Source: Halobacterium sp. KA-4
Lineage (GTDB): Archaea > Halobacteriota > Halobacteria > Halobacteriales > Halobacteriaceae
DNA length: 64,000 nucleotides
Assembly (NCBI RefSeq): GCF_021028995.1
Contig: NZ_JAJJZG010000003.1
Coordinates: forward strand, 166,346 to 230,345
Direction of reading: 5' to 3'
Shown here: positions 15,620 through 24,363 of the stretch, piece after piece
Layout: every line of letters begins with the position of its first letter
Position numbering within the stretch: the stretch's first letter is position 1
Notes under the pieces: generated by a model
What the model was told of the DNA's origin: nothing
Seen by the model: the letters and a program-made list of their open reading frames with translations, nothing else
The model's database searches: none
Made by a program: the position numbers and the translations under genes

Positions 15620-17713
15620 TTATCTGTCGTAGACGAGTTTTGCGCGGCAGTCGCTGCAGTATTCGAAGACGTCGCCGTCGGCGTCGGGTGCGATGCCCGC
15701 GACGACGTCTCCGACTTCGTCGCTAATCTTCTGGGCGGAGGCCTCGCTGGTGAACGGCTTGCCGCAGCGACGGCACTCCCGCATCTCGCCGTCCGCGACG
15801 GTCGTCCACGCGTCCCCGTCGTTGTTCTCGGGGAGCAGGCCGAGTTCGAGGCCGCCGTCCACGCGGATGGCGTCCTCCATGCAGCCTTCCTCGCAGAGTC
15901 CGCAGTTCACGCAGCGCTCGTGGTCGAACTCCAGGCCGGCGTCCTCGCGGCGGAGCGCGTCCGTCGGGCAGAGGTTCGAACACGTTGGCGTGAACGTGCA
16001 GTCCTCGTTGACTTCGACCCGGCCGAACGACTCCAGGCCGCGGATGACGTCCCGGGGGTCGGTATGCGGGACGATGGCGCGAACGCTCTCGAGCCCCCAC
16101 TCGTGGGTGTTGAACTCGGGGTTCGCGGTGGTTGCGTCGGCGATGCCGGTGGCCTCGTGGCCGGTCGGCACCGGCGACGGGTCGAGGCCGAGTTCGACGA
16201 ACCGGCTGATGTCCTCGACGAACGCCTCCGGCTCGCCGGGTTCGGGCGCGAAGAACGCGGTGCGCTTGCCGATCCCGAGGTCCTCGGTCGCCTGGTTCAT
16301 GCGCGTCACGAGTTCGGCCTTCGGGTCCGGGCCGGAGTGCAGGCAGTCGCCACCACAGCCGACGATGGCGACGCCGTCTGCACCCGCTGCGAGCGCGTGC
16401 AGGACGTGGGCCTCGCCGACGGTGTCCGCGCACGGTACTTCGACGGGGAGCAGCGGCGGGTACTCGATGCCGTCCTGCTTGCGGGCGCGGCGCCCGAAGT
16501 CGTCGAGCGCACGGGCGGCGCGCTCGTCGCAGACGAACGCTACGACGCCGGTCTCGATGCCCTCGTCCGAGGAGAGCAGGCCGGAGTCGTCGGTCTCGAC
16601 GAGCATCGACTCGACCTCGCGGGCGATGCGCTCGTTCGAGGGCTCGCGGGCGCGTACTGCGCCAGTCGGGCACGCACTCGTACACGCGCCACAGCCCTCA
16701 CACGCCACTTCGTCGAACTCCACGCTGTCGATTGTGGGGCGGGAGACGGCACCGTGCGGGCAGGCGTCCGAACAGACCGTACAGCCCTGCTGGCTGGACC
16801 CACCCGCGGCGCAGACGTCCATCTCGACGTCAAGGAACTGCGGTTTCTCGATGCCGCCGACGAGGTCCTGGACGGCCGCGACCGTCGCAGCGTCGACGGA
16901 GCCGGTGTAGAAGCCCATGCGGCCGCCGCGGGTCGCCCGAGACGCGTCCGGGTAGATGACCTGGTCGGCCTCGACGGTGCGCTCCTCGGGGTGGATGGCG
17001 TCCGTGGGACAGCAGTCCACCCAGTCGCCGTTCGGCGCGCCCGGAAGCACGTCGACGGGCTTGCTCGTGACGTACTCGTCGGGCCCCTGCTCGACGCACT
17101 CCATGCAGTCGATGCAATCCTCGGTGACGCCGGCCTGCACCTGCAGCTCGAACTCGCCGTAGACGCCGTCGACGTCCGTGACGCGGCCGCGAGCGAGCGT
17201 GACGTCGCGGAGGTCGTAGTCGGCGTCCGAGAAGTCCTTGCCGTCCGCGAGTAGCGTGACGTCCGCCGAGTCCGAGAGCGCCTCGGCGGCCTCGGGGTCG
17301 CCGACGACCACGACGTCGTCGCCGGCCTCCCGGGAGACCGACCGCGGCGGTGCCTCCTCGCGGATGCCGGCGTACGCGGCGTTGACTTTCCGCGCGACGA
17401 GGTCGGTCGCGTCAGTCTCGTTGTGGACCCACGCGCCGCGCTCGCGGTGGTTAACGAACGAGATTGCCTCTGGATGGAGCCCGGCGTCGTCGAGCACCGT
17501 CCGGTATCGTTGCTTGCAACTGTCGCTTTCGGCCGTGACTATCAGGTGGTCGAGGTCGTACTCCTCTACGACGTGTCGGACTTTCGGGAGCCCCTCCGTA
17601 CAGAGGTGCGACCCGCTCGCGACGACGTCGACGTCCCGAACGCCCTCCCGGACGCCTTCGAGGTCGAGGTCGACCGTACCACCGCAGCCACAGACGAACG
17701 CCCCGACGTTCAT
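15620..17713 (-). CDS. HdrA/MvhD-type multidomain iron-sulfur protein
   Basis: 697 residues. Domains: HdrA N-terminal region, residues 1-118 (AFVCGCGGTVD, SDSCKQRYR, NHRERGAWVHNETDAT). A short remnant where HdrA has its FAD domain (134-190, DDVVVVGDPEAAEALSDSA). A ferredoxin-like part with cysteines 200, 203, 206, 234 and 235. A two-cluster ferredoxin, 301-348 (CTVCSDACPHG and CEGCGACTSACPTG). An MvhD domain, 388-510 (VVAFVCDERA, VEVPCADTVG, VGCGGDCLHSG). A second ferredoxin, 572-611. A C-terminal Cys-x2-Cys pair (647/650, 686/689) like a zinc ribbon. It probably passes electrons between formate dehydrogenase and a soluble partner. Divergent from the catalytic gene. Confidence 0.85.
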   Translation of the reverse strand: MNVGAFVCGCGGTVDLDLEGVREGVRDVDVVASGSHLCTEGLPKVRHVVEEYDLDHLIVTAESDSCKQRYRTVLDDAGLHPEAISFVNHRERGAWVHNETDATDLVARKVNAAYAGIREEAPPRSVSREAGDDVVVVGDPEAAEALSDSADVTLLADGKDFSDADYDLRDVTLARGRVTDVDGVYGEFELQVQAGVTEDCIDCMECVEQGPDEYVTSKPVDVLPGAPNGDWVDCCPTDAIHPEERTVEADQVIYPDASRATRGGRMGFYTGSVDAATVAAVQDLVGGIEKPQFLDVEMDVCAAGGSSQQGCTVCSDACPHGAVSRPTIDSVEFDEVACEGCGACTSACPTGAVRAREPSNERIAREVESMLVETDDSGLLSSDEGIETGVVAFVCDERAARALDDFGRRARKQDGIEYPPLLPVEVPCADTVGEAHVLHALAAGADGVAIVGCGGDCLHSGPDPKAELVTRMNQATEDLGIGKRTAFFAPEPGEPEAFVEDISRFVELGLDPSPVPTGHEATGIADATTANPEFNTHEWGLESVRAIVPHTDPRDVIRGLESFGRVEVNEDCTFTPTCSNLCPTDALRREDAGLEFDHERCVNCGLCEEGCMEDAIRVDGGLELGLLPENNDGDAWTTVADGEMRECRRCGKPFTSEASAQKISDEVGDVVAGIAPDADGDVFEYCSDCRAKLVYDR

Positions 17714-17849
17714 TCACTCTCCGTTACGTGCGACCACCGAAAGAGGTTGCGGCTGACTGCCGCGAAGAACCGGCAGGCCCCACTTCCTTCCGGGAATTCG
17801 GAGGACAGAATAGCGACCTAAGGCAGGAACACTAAAGTGGCTGGTCCAC

Positions 17850-17867
17850 CATTAATCGTGTTACACG
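17850..17867 (+). promoter_or_regulatory. Putative promoter and palindromic operator of the formate-dehydrogenase operon
   Basis: A TATA-like CATTAAT (about 17850-17856) lies some 30 nt before the ATG at 17885, right for a leaderless transcript. It is followed at once by the perfect 11-bp palindrome CGTGTTACACG (17857-17867). A dyad between TATA box and start is where a repressor would block initiation. No regulator gene is adjacent to assign it. Confidence 0.4.
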
Positions 17868-17884
17868 GTGACAGGCTCTAAACC

Positions 17885-20800
17885 ATGAGTACACAACCGG
17901 TCTCTCTGGACCTCGACCGTCGCTCGTTCATGAAGGCGAGCGCCCTCGCGGGCGGCATCGCCCTCGGCGGCGGGATAACTGGCCAGACGCTCGCTCAGGA
18001 CGGCGAAAGCGGTGGCGCCGACATCTCCGGCGACGATTCGACGCTCACCAAGACCATCTGTAACTTCTGCGCGGTTGGCTGTGGGTTCCGCGGAGAACGT
18101 GAAGGTGACGCTTTCGTCGGACAGGAGCCCTGGGAGGAGAACCCGATTAACAACGGGTCACTCTGCTCGAAGGGGGCTGCCATCTACGGCAGCGAACACT
18201 CCGAGCGACGTCTGAAACATCCGATGCGGAAAGAAGACGGCGAGTGGAAGAAAATTACGTGGGACGAAGCGTACTCCCACATCACCGAGGAACTCGAGCG
18301 CATCTGGGACGAGTACGGCCGCGACAGCCTGATGTTCCTCGGGAGCGCCCACCACTGCAACGAGGAGGCGTACGCGTCGCGCAAGCTCGCCTCCTTTATG
18401 GGCACGAACAACATCGATCATCAAGCCCGTATCTGCCACTCCACGACCGTCACCGGTCTCGCGAACACGTGGGGGTACGGTGCGATGACGAACACGGTCA
18501 ACGACTACCGGAACTTCGACCTCAACATTATCATCGGGCAGAACCCCGCGGAAGCCCACCCCATCGCGATGCAGCACATCCTCGAGGGGCAGGCCCGCGG
18601 CGGCACGGTCGTCTCCGTCGACCCCCGGTACACGAAGACGTCCGCTCACGCGGACGACTTCTACCGGCTGCGTCCGGGGACGGACGTCGCGCTGATGATG
18701 GGGCTCATGCGGTACCTCCGCGAGCAGGGCGAGCTCGACGACGAGATGCTCGACGAGCGCGTGCAGGGGTGGCCCGACGTCGACGGCGACCTCGACGACT
18801 ACGACCCCGAGACCGTCGAGGAGATCACCTGGATTAGCGCGGACCGCCTCCGGGAGCTCGGCGACCTCATCATCGAGAACAAGCCCAACGTCCAGATCGA
18901 GTGGGCGATGGGCGGTACCCAGCACAACAACGGCACGCAGAACATCCGTTCGTACGCGCTGACGAGCCTCGCCTCCGGGAGCGCCGCTCACTCGGGCGGC
19001 GGCCTGCAGGTGATGCGTGGCCACGCGAACGTGCAGGGTGCGACGGACCTCGGCGTCGCCAGCCACATTCTCCCCGGCTACTACGGCGTCTCCAGCCGTG
19101 GCTCCTGGGAGTACTGGGCGGACGTCTGGAACAAGACGCCGACCACGTCCGGCGACGTCAGCTACGACGACCTCTACCAGAAGTTCGAGACGATGCCGCC
19201 GGAGCTGTACGAGCAGCAGGGCGGCGACCCGGGCGCCTCCGCAGAGGACCGCTCGCTGATGTTCCAGAACGGGCTGACGGTCGCCCGCTGGTTCGAGGCG
19301 GCGCTCCCGCAGGAGGACCGGCTACTGGAGTCGTCCATCTACCAGGAGAACCCCGTGAAGGCGGCGTTCTTCTGGGGGCACTCCTCGAACTCCATCTCGG
19401 AGATGCCACGGATGCGCCAGGCGATGGAGGAACTGGACATGCTGGTCGTCGTCGACCTGTTCCCGTCGCTGGCATCCGTGCTGCCGGACCGCGACGACGG
19501 CGTCATCCTGCTGCCGGCGGCCAGCCAGTACGAGCACTGGCGCTCGGTCACGAACTCCCACCGCGCGGTGCAGTGGAGCGAGCCCGTGCGGCCGCCGAGC
19601 CACGAGGCGAAGCCGGACATGCAGATTATGCAGGAGCTGGCCGACCGCCTCGGCTTCGGCGAGCACTTCGACTGGGGTTCGGGCCCCGAGATGTTCAACG
19701 GGAAGTCCACCTACGAGGAGGCGCTGCGCGAAATCAACCTCGGCGTGCGGACCATCGGGTACCAGCAGAGCCCCGAGCGGCTCCAGCAACACCGGGAGTA
19801 CGACTACGCCTTCTCCGAGGAGGACACGAAGGCCCACGACACGGGGACGCCGGTCAGCGGCGAGTACTGGAGTCTCCCGTGGCCGTGCTGGGGTGACGGC
19901 CACCCGGGCACGCCGATTCTGTGGACCGACGAAGTCGACCCCCGCGAGGGCGGCCAGGACTTCCGTTCCCGCTGGGGGACGGAGGCGCCGTCGCCCGAGG
20001 AATGGGCGTCGATGGACACGGACAAGGAGTACCCGCTCCAAGCAACTTACGACCAGGGCGGCGACGAAGCCCTGAACATGCTCCGGGCGTCGTTCTCCCC
20101 GGACTGGTACGACGGCGAAATCGAGGGCGTCCCCGAGTACCCGGGCTTCGCCACGGCGCTGCCGGAGGACATCACCGACACCTCGGCGCCGTCGCTCCCG
20201 TTCGAGTACGCGCTCAGCGAGGACCACTCGGCGTACGACGCCGCGGTGGCGCTCAACGAGCGCGACGAGTTCGACTTCGACCTGGACTTCTGGGAGCAGT
20301 TCGACAACGCCCAGCCGGACCCGCCGACGGGGCGCGGTCGGGCTCGTGCGGTCGCGTGGGAGTTCCTCGACACGACGCCGGTCCACCGGGAGCCCATCGA
20401 GAGCCCCGAGCCGGAGCTGACCGAGGAGTGGCCGGCGAACGGCCAGCAGCACAACGTCTACCGGCTGGACCAGAACAACGCGGAGGTCCAGACGCAGGCG
20501 ATGGACCGCATCGCGAACGCCGAACCCGCCATCGACACCATCCTGACGTCCGGCCGCCAGGTCGAACACCAGGGTGGCGGCTCGGAGACCCGGTCGAACA
20601 TCTTCACGGCCGACCTGCAGCCGCACATGTACGCCGAGATTCACCCGGACATGGCCGAGGACCTCGGCGTGGACGGCGGCGACTTGGTGACCGTGGAGAC
20701 GACGAACCGTGGGTCCGTGCTCGTGAAGGCGCGCGTGACCAACCGGCCGAACGCGGAAGAGACGTTCCTCCCGTACCACTGGGGCGGCATCTTCCAGGGG

Positions 20801-21067
20801 GAGAACCTCCTGGACGAGTACCCGGACGGGATGGCCCCGTTCGCCATCGGCGACAGCGTGAACTCCATCACGTCGCCGGGGTACGACGTCGAAACCCAGA
20901 TGCAGGAGACGAAGGCCGCGATGGTTCGCATCCGGAAAGCGACCCAGTCCGTGGTCGACGAACTCAACATGGACGTCGACCTGTCGACGTTCTCGTTCCC
21001 CCAGGACGAGAACGGTATCGGCCGACAGAAAGACTTCGACGTCCGGGAGAACAAACCCGTCCAGTAA
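17885..21067 (+). CDS. Formate-dehydrogenase-like molybdopterin catalytic subunit, Tat-exported
   Basis: 1060 residues. Twin-arginine signal DRRSFMKASALAGG near residues 13-26. 4Fe-4S motif CNFCAVGCG plus a fourth Cys in GSLCSKGAA. The active-site region, HQARICHSTTVTGLANTWGYGAMTN, aligns with E. coli FdnG, with Cys184 at the selenocysteine position. The C-terminal MGD-binding domain includes RQVEHQGGGSETRSN and LPYHWGGIFQG. This is the FDH-N type: it oxidises formate on the outer membrane face and feeds electrons to the ferredoxin and cytochrome b subunits that follow. MobA and a TorD-like chaperone in the window fit. A related dehydrogenase with another substrate cannot be excluded. Confidence 0.85.
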   Translation: MSTQPVSLDLDRRSFMKASALAGGIALGGGITGQTLAQDGESGGADISGDDSTLTKTICNFCAVGCGFRGEREGDAFVGQEPWEENPINNGSLCSKGAAIYGSEHSERRLKHPMRKEDGEWKKITWDEAYSHITEELERIWDEYGRDSLMFLGSAHHCNEEAYASRKLASFMGTNNIDHQARICHSTTVTGLANTWGYGAMTNTVNDYRNFDLNIIIGQNPAEAHPIAMQHILEGQARGGTVVSVDPRYTKTSAHADDFYRLRPGTDVALMMGLMRYLREQGELDDEMLDERVQGWPDVDGDLDDYDPETVEEITWISADRLRELGDLIIENKPNVQIEWAMGGTQHNNGTQNIRSYALTSLASGSAAHSGGGLQVMRGHANVQGATDLGVASHILPGYYGVSSRGSWEYWADVWNKTPTTSGDVSYDDLYQKFETMPPELYEQQGGDPGASAEDRSLMFQNGLTVARWFEAALPQEDRLLESSIYQENPVKAAFFWGHSSNSISEMPRMRQAMEELDMLVVVDLFPSLASVLPDRDDGVILLPAASQYEHWRSVTNSHRAVQWSEPVRPPSHEAKPDMQIMQELADRLGFGEHFDWGSGPEMFNGKSTYEEALREINLGVRTIGYQQSPERLQQHREYDYAFSEEDTKAHDTGTPVSGEYWSLPWPCWGDGHPGTPILWTDEVDPREGGQDFRSRWGTEAPSPEEWASMDTDKEYPLQATYDQGGDEALNMLRASFSPDWYDGEIEGVPEYPGFATALPEDITDTSAPSLPFEYALSEDHSAYDAAVALNERDEFDFDLDFWEQFDNAQPDPPTGRGRARAVAWEFLDTTPVHREPIESPEPELTEEWPANGQQHNVYRLDQNNAEVQTQAMDRIANAEPAIDTILTSGRQVEHQGGGSETRSNIFTADLQPHMYAEIHPDMAEDLGVDGGDLVTVETTNRGSVLVKARVTNRPNAEETFLPYHWGGIFQGENLLDEYPDGMAPFAIGDSVNSITSPGYDVETQMQETKAAMVRIRKATQSVVDELNMDVDLSTFSFPQDENGIGRQKDFDVRENKPVQ

Positions 21068-21070
21068 CCA

Positions 21071-21745
21071 ATGTCATCGAACCAACAATCACAACGTGAG
21101 GTCTTGAGCCAAGGGGTCATCAGCACCGGCGAAGGTGCCCGCATCTTCCCCGACGTCGAGGCCTGTATCGACTGCGGTGGCTGTGTCGTCGCGTGCAAGC
21201 GCACGTGGGACATCGGCCCGGAGGAACAGCGAATCAGCATCTCCACGATGTTCGAGGGCGAGCAAGCCGACGAAGGCTACAACGCCAACAGCTCGCAGGC
21301 CCTCGACGACGGCGCGTTCCCCGGCGAGACCGCCATCCCGATGCAGTGTTACCACTGCGAGAACGCGCCCTGCGTCTCGGTCTGTCCGACCGACGCACTC
21401 CAGAAGAACGACGACGACTTCGTACAGGTCAGCGAGGACCTCTGCGTCGGCTGCCAGTACTGCCTCTCGGCGTGCCCGTTCGGCGCCCCGCAGTTCCCCG
21501 ACGAGGACGACGGCGGGAACGCGGTCGTCGGCACCGGCGGCATCATGGACAAGTGTACGATGTGCGAGGAGCGCCAGAACGTCGGGAAGGGCCCGGCGTG
21601 CGCCGAAGAGTGTGCGACCGACGCCATCCTCGTCGGTCAGCCCGGCCAAATCGCCGACGAACTCGACAAGCGGGACCGCGACCCGTTCTTCAACGACGAG
21701 GCGATGGAGGTCATCTTCGGCGAGGACGCGGAGGTGTTCAACTGA
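21071..21745 (+). CDS. Four-cluster ferredoxin subunit of the formate-dehydrogenase-like complex
   Basis: 224 residues with four cysteine sets for 4Fe-4S clusters: CIDCGGCVVACKRTWD (about 34-45), CYHCENAPCVSVCPTD (about 94-107), CVGCQYCLSACPFG (about 127-138) and CTMCEERQ ... CAEECATDA (about 160-180). This is the DmsB/FdnH arrangement. Unlike FdnH it has no C-terminal membrane anchor, so docking probably relies on the membrane subunits downstream. It starts 3 nt after the catalytic gene and its TGA overlaps the next ATG. Having no own signal, it is expected to be co-exported with the Tat-bearing catalytic subunit. Confidence 0.9.
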   Translation: MSSNQQSQREVLSQGVISTGEGARIFPDVEACIDCGGCVVACKRTWDIGPEEQRISISTMFEGEQADEGYNANSSQALDDGAFPGETAIPMQCYHCENAPCVSVCPTDALQKNDDDFVQVSEDLCVGCQYCLSACPFGAPQFPDEDDGGNAVVGTGGIMDKCTMCEERQNVGKGPACAEECATDAILVGQPGQIADELDKRDRDPFFNDEAMEVIFGEDAEVFN

Positions 21746-22137
21746 TGGCTCGCCGCGACGACGCACGCGGCATGTCGGAGGCGCTCGCCATCGCGGTCAG
21801 CGCCGTCGTCGGTATCGTCGTCGCAGTCGCCTCCGTCTGGTACTTCAGCGGCCCCTTCGACGCGAGCTTCGAGACGCTGTACCGCGTCAATCCGACCGTC
21901 GAAGGCGGTGGCGTCGGCGCCGACTACGTCGCCGGCAACACCGACCCGCTGCTGGACGCGCTCATCGTCGTCATCCACGCCGTCGACATCGTGGCGGGGC
22001 TGTTCATCCTCGTGCTGGTGTTCGTGCACTGGGGCGCGTTCCGGCGCCTCGGCGCGCGGATGCGCGACCCCGACGAACCCGCTGAGGTCGCCACGGACGG
22101 CGGCCGCGACGCCGACAGCGGAGGTGAGAGCGCGTGA
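21745..22137 (+). CDS. Two-TM accessory membrane subunit of the formate-dehydrogenase-like complex
   Basis: 130 residues. TM1 at about residues 9-32 (ALAIAVSAVVGIVVAVASVWYF); an outer loop with FETLYRVNPTVEGGGVGADY; TM2 at about 70-94 (LIVVIHAVDIVAGLFILVLVFVHW); a hydrophilic acidic tail. The His in VIHAVD and that in VHWGAF could face the haem-bearing neighbour, but this is inference. Starts and stops overlap both neighbours (TGATG and GTGA), so it is made stoichiometrically with them. It has no counterpart in the classical three-subunit FdnGHI and could replace the membrane tail missing from the ferredoxin subunit. Confidence 0.75.
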   Translation: MARRDDARGMSEALAIAVSAVVGIVVAVASVWYFSGPFDASFETLYRVNPTVEGGGVGADYVAGNTDPLLDALIVVIHAVDIVAGLFILVLVFVHWGAFRRLGARMRDPDEPAEVATDGGRDADSGGESA

Positions 22138-23147
22138 CGAACATGGACCACGGGAAGTTCACGCGCGTCACGACGTACTTCCACTCGCTGCTCGCGCTAG
22201 ACGTCTTCCTGTTGTTCTTCACGGGCTACTCCGTGATGTTCAACGACGAACTCTGGTGGATGGTGGAGTTCATGGGCGGCAACGCGGGCGTGCTCGCGCT
22301 CCACCGCATCGCCGGCTTCGGCCTCATCGTGCTCACCGTCTTCTGGGTGACACTGATGCTCATCGGGCCGGGACGGCGCAAGAACTTCAAGGCGATCCTC
22401 ATGACGCTGACGGACGCGAAGGCGTTCGTGCAGGACGTGAAGTTCGTCCTCGGGCGCGCCGACGAGCGCCACCCGAACGCGCGCCAGTTCGCGGGCTACT
22501 CCTCCGACGAGGTCCCGCTGCTGTCGTACGTCGGGAAGGGCGTCATCTACATCTTCACCGTCGAGCTCGTCCTCCTGATGGTTTCGGGGCTGCTCATCTG
22601 GAGCAAGGTCGGGCTCGCGCAGTTCTTCCAGACGAAGGCCGCCGCGACCGCGTTCGTCACCTTCCACGGCCTGCTCGGGGTCGTGATGGTGATGGGGATC
22701 ATGTTCCACATCTACGAGCACGGGTTCCACCCCGCGTTCTACCCCGTGGAGATGAAGGCGTTCGTGCCGAAGTCGATGATGCCCCACGAGGAACACGAGG
22801 AACACGAGGGCACCGGCATCGAGCTGCTCTCGCTGCGCCCCACGTGGAAGTGGGCCGTGAACCTCGCCGGCGCCGCCGTCGTCATCGGCATCGTGAGCGT
22901 GCTCGTCGGGAGCATCTTCGACTCCGGGTATCCGGTACCCGCCGGGTTGACACCCGGCGGCGGGCCGACGAGCATCCTGCTCACCATCGGCATCAACATC
23001 GGGATGTTCGTGTTGCTGCTGGGCGTCGTGCTCTCGACGTACGGCAACGTCCTGCGCGCTCGCTACGAGCAGCAGGTTGCCGGCGACGAACACGACTCCG
23101 AGCCCGAGGCGGCCGCAGACGGCGGCCAGCCCCGCGCCGACGAGTAA
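22134..23147 (+). CDS. Cytochrome b subunit of the formate-dehydrogenase-like complex
   Basis: 337 residues, FdnI/FdoI-like cytochrome b. Candidate haem histidines sit in YFHSLLALD (about residue 17), LALHRIAGFG, VTFHGLLG and FHIYEHGFHPAFYP. Six hydrophobic spans can be seen, two more than the usual four, the extra ones at the C-terminus (AVNLAGAAVVIGIVSVLVG and LLTIGINIGMFVLLLG). A His/Glu-rich loop, PHEEHEEHEG, precedes them. GTG at 22134 overlaps the previous stop. It should pass electrons from the ferredoxin subunit to menaquinone. Confidence 0.85.
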   Translation: MTNMDHGKFTRVTTYFHSLLALDVFLLFFTGYSVMFNDELWWMVEFMGGNAGVLALHRIAGFGLIVLTVFWVTLMLIGPGRRKNFKAILMTLTDAKAFVQDVKFVLGRADERHPNARQFAGYSSDEVPLLSYVGKGVIYIFTVELVLLMVSGLLIWSKVGLAQFFQTKAAATAFVTFHGLLGVVMVMGIMFHIYEHGFHPAFYPVEMKAFVPKSMMPHEEHEEHEGTGIELLSLRPTWKWAVNLAGAAVVIGIVSVLVGSIFDSGYPVPAGLTPGGGPTSILLTIGINIGMFVLLLGVVLSTYGNVLRARYEQQVAGDEHDSEPEAAADGGQPRADE

Positions 23148-23215
23148 CTGTACCCCGTCTCCGTTTTTCGCCGTCAGCCGGTTCGCTTAAGTCACTCGTC
23201 GTGTTAGCTGCTATC

Positions 23216-23398
23216 ATGGCTGGCGTACTCGACCTCGTTTACGTCGCGCTCGCACTGCTCGTCGCCGTCGGCGGCGTGTTCACCGTCTGGTGGATCGGCC
23301 GCGACCTTGACGACGGCATCGACCCAACCTCGGACCTGCTGCGCGCGGTCGCGGTGTCGGTGTTCCTCGTGCTGCTGGCGTGGCCGCTGGTCAGCTAG
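23216..23398 (+). CDS. Small two-TM membrane protein
   Basis: 60 residues: TM1 residues 3-26 (VLDLVYVALALLVAVGGVFTVWW), a short charged loop (RDLDDGIDPTSDLLR), TM2 43-59 (AVAVSVFLVLLAWPLV). It lies about 70 nt after the cytochrome b gene on the same strand, with a TTAAG box in between, so it may have its own promoter. Possible small accessory subunit; no family recognised. Confidence 0.6.
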   Translation: MAGVLDLVYVALALLVAVGGVFTVWWIGRDLDDGIDPTSDLLRAVAVSVFLVLLAWPLVS

Positions 23399-23428
23399 AG
23401 CGTCGGCAGAAACCAGTTTTCGCGGTCG

Positions 23429-23830
23429 TTACGCGGTCAGCAGCTCCGCGGACTCCTCGGAGAGCTCGACGGTGACGTCCTGGCGGGTCTGCTGGCTAAT
23501 CTGGTCGATGTTCCGCGTGAGCACGTCCAGAATGTCCTCGGGTTCGGGGTAGACGAGCATGTTACCGTCGTCGTCCTCCATCACGAGCTGGGTGTCCGCG
23601 AGGTTCACCTGGTCGTGGTCGAGGTTCGCGACGATGGCTGGCAGCTCTTCGGCGCCGCCGGGATCACCCTCCTCGACCATCGTCACGTACAGCGCGTCTA
23701 GGCCGATGAGGTCCTTGTACTCGCGGACGCGGCGCGCAATCTCCACCATGTCCTTTGTGACGGCAGTCTTCTCTGGGTTGCCGTGTTCGCCCTCGTAGCA
23801 GTGTTTGCACACCCGCAGTTCGATACGCAT
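23429..23830 (-). CDS. Conserved haloarchaeal protein with N-terminal CxxC
   Basis: 133 residues beginning MRIELRVCKHCYEGEHGNPE. The Cys8/Cys11 pair, with His10 and His16 nearby, could bind a metal. The rest is mixed alpha/beta (DMVEIARRVREYKDLIGLDALYVTM, NMLVYPEPEDILDVLTRNID). Not assigned to a known family. It is convergent with the small membrane gene. Confidence 0.7.
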   Translation of the reverse strand: MRIELRVCKHCYEGEHGNPEKTAVTKDMVEIARRVREYKDLIGLDALYVTMVEEGDPGGAEELPAIVANLDHDQVNLADTQLVMEDDDGNMLVYPEPEDILDVLTRNIDQISQQTRQDVTVELSEESAELLTA

Positions 23831-23934
23831 ACCCCAGCGAAGGTTCGACGGCCGTTTGAACCTTCGGCTGTGCGGGCGATTTTCCGTCTCTCGGCGACGG
23901 AAGATTAACCACCCGTGGAGCCGAACGGTAGGGT

Positions 23935-24363
23935 ATGCCCGCCGAATCGCTCGCGAGCTATCTGCGCGAGCTCGACGCCGGCGACCTCAGGTCGGCCGTC
24001 CACTACGAGGGCGACGACTTCGAGACCGTCTACCAGCGCGAGGACCTCTCCGAGGAGTACACGGAAACGGAGTTCGAGGAAATCGCGAAGAACTTCGTGC
24101 TGAAGGGATTCGACGACCCGCTCGAACAGCCGGAGTTCGCGCGCTTCGGCCACCTCGACGCGACCGTGCGGTGGTTCCACGAGGTCGTCGTCGTCCAGAT
24201 ACCCCTCGACGAGTGGTCGGGCGTCATCGTCGCGTTCGACCGCGAGAGCATCGAGGACACGGGGACGCTAGTCGACGCCCTCCTGGAGTACGTCGAGGAG
24301 AACTTCGCCGAGCACGGCGACGCCGTCGAGGACCCGGACGAGCTCGCCGGGGAGTTCGACTAG
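23935..24363 (+). CDS. DUF7522-like protein
   Basis: 142 residues, acidic: a helical start (LASYLRELDAGDLRSAVHYEG), then VYQREDLSEEYTETEFEEIAKNF, FARFGHLDATVRWFHEVVVVQIP and GVIVAFDRESI. The protein at 32140-32508 has the same order of blocks (MREDVREGYGD, YELGDLHATARLFEDGLVVHVP, GYLVSLD), so the two are paralogues. Function unknown. It overlaps the stop of the convergent RAD55-like gene by 4 nt. Confidence 0.75.
   Translation: MPAESLASYLRELDAGDLRSAVHYEGDDFETVYQREDLSEEYTETEFEEIAKNFVLKGFDDPLEQPEFARFGHLDATVRWFHEVVVVQIPLDEWSGVIVAFDRESIEDTGTLVDALLEYVEENFAEHGDAVEDPDELAGEFD

Noticed and set aside
19322..20779. 485-codon minus-strand frame inside the formate dehydrogenase gene
   Set aside because: Antisense reading of a conserved molybdopterin enzyme; no recognisable domain.
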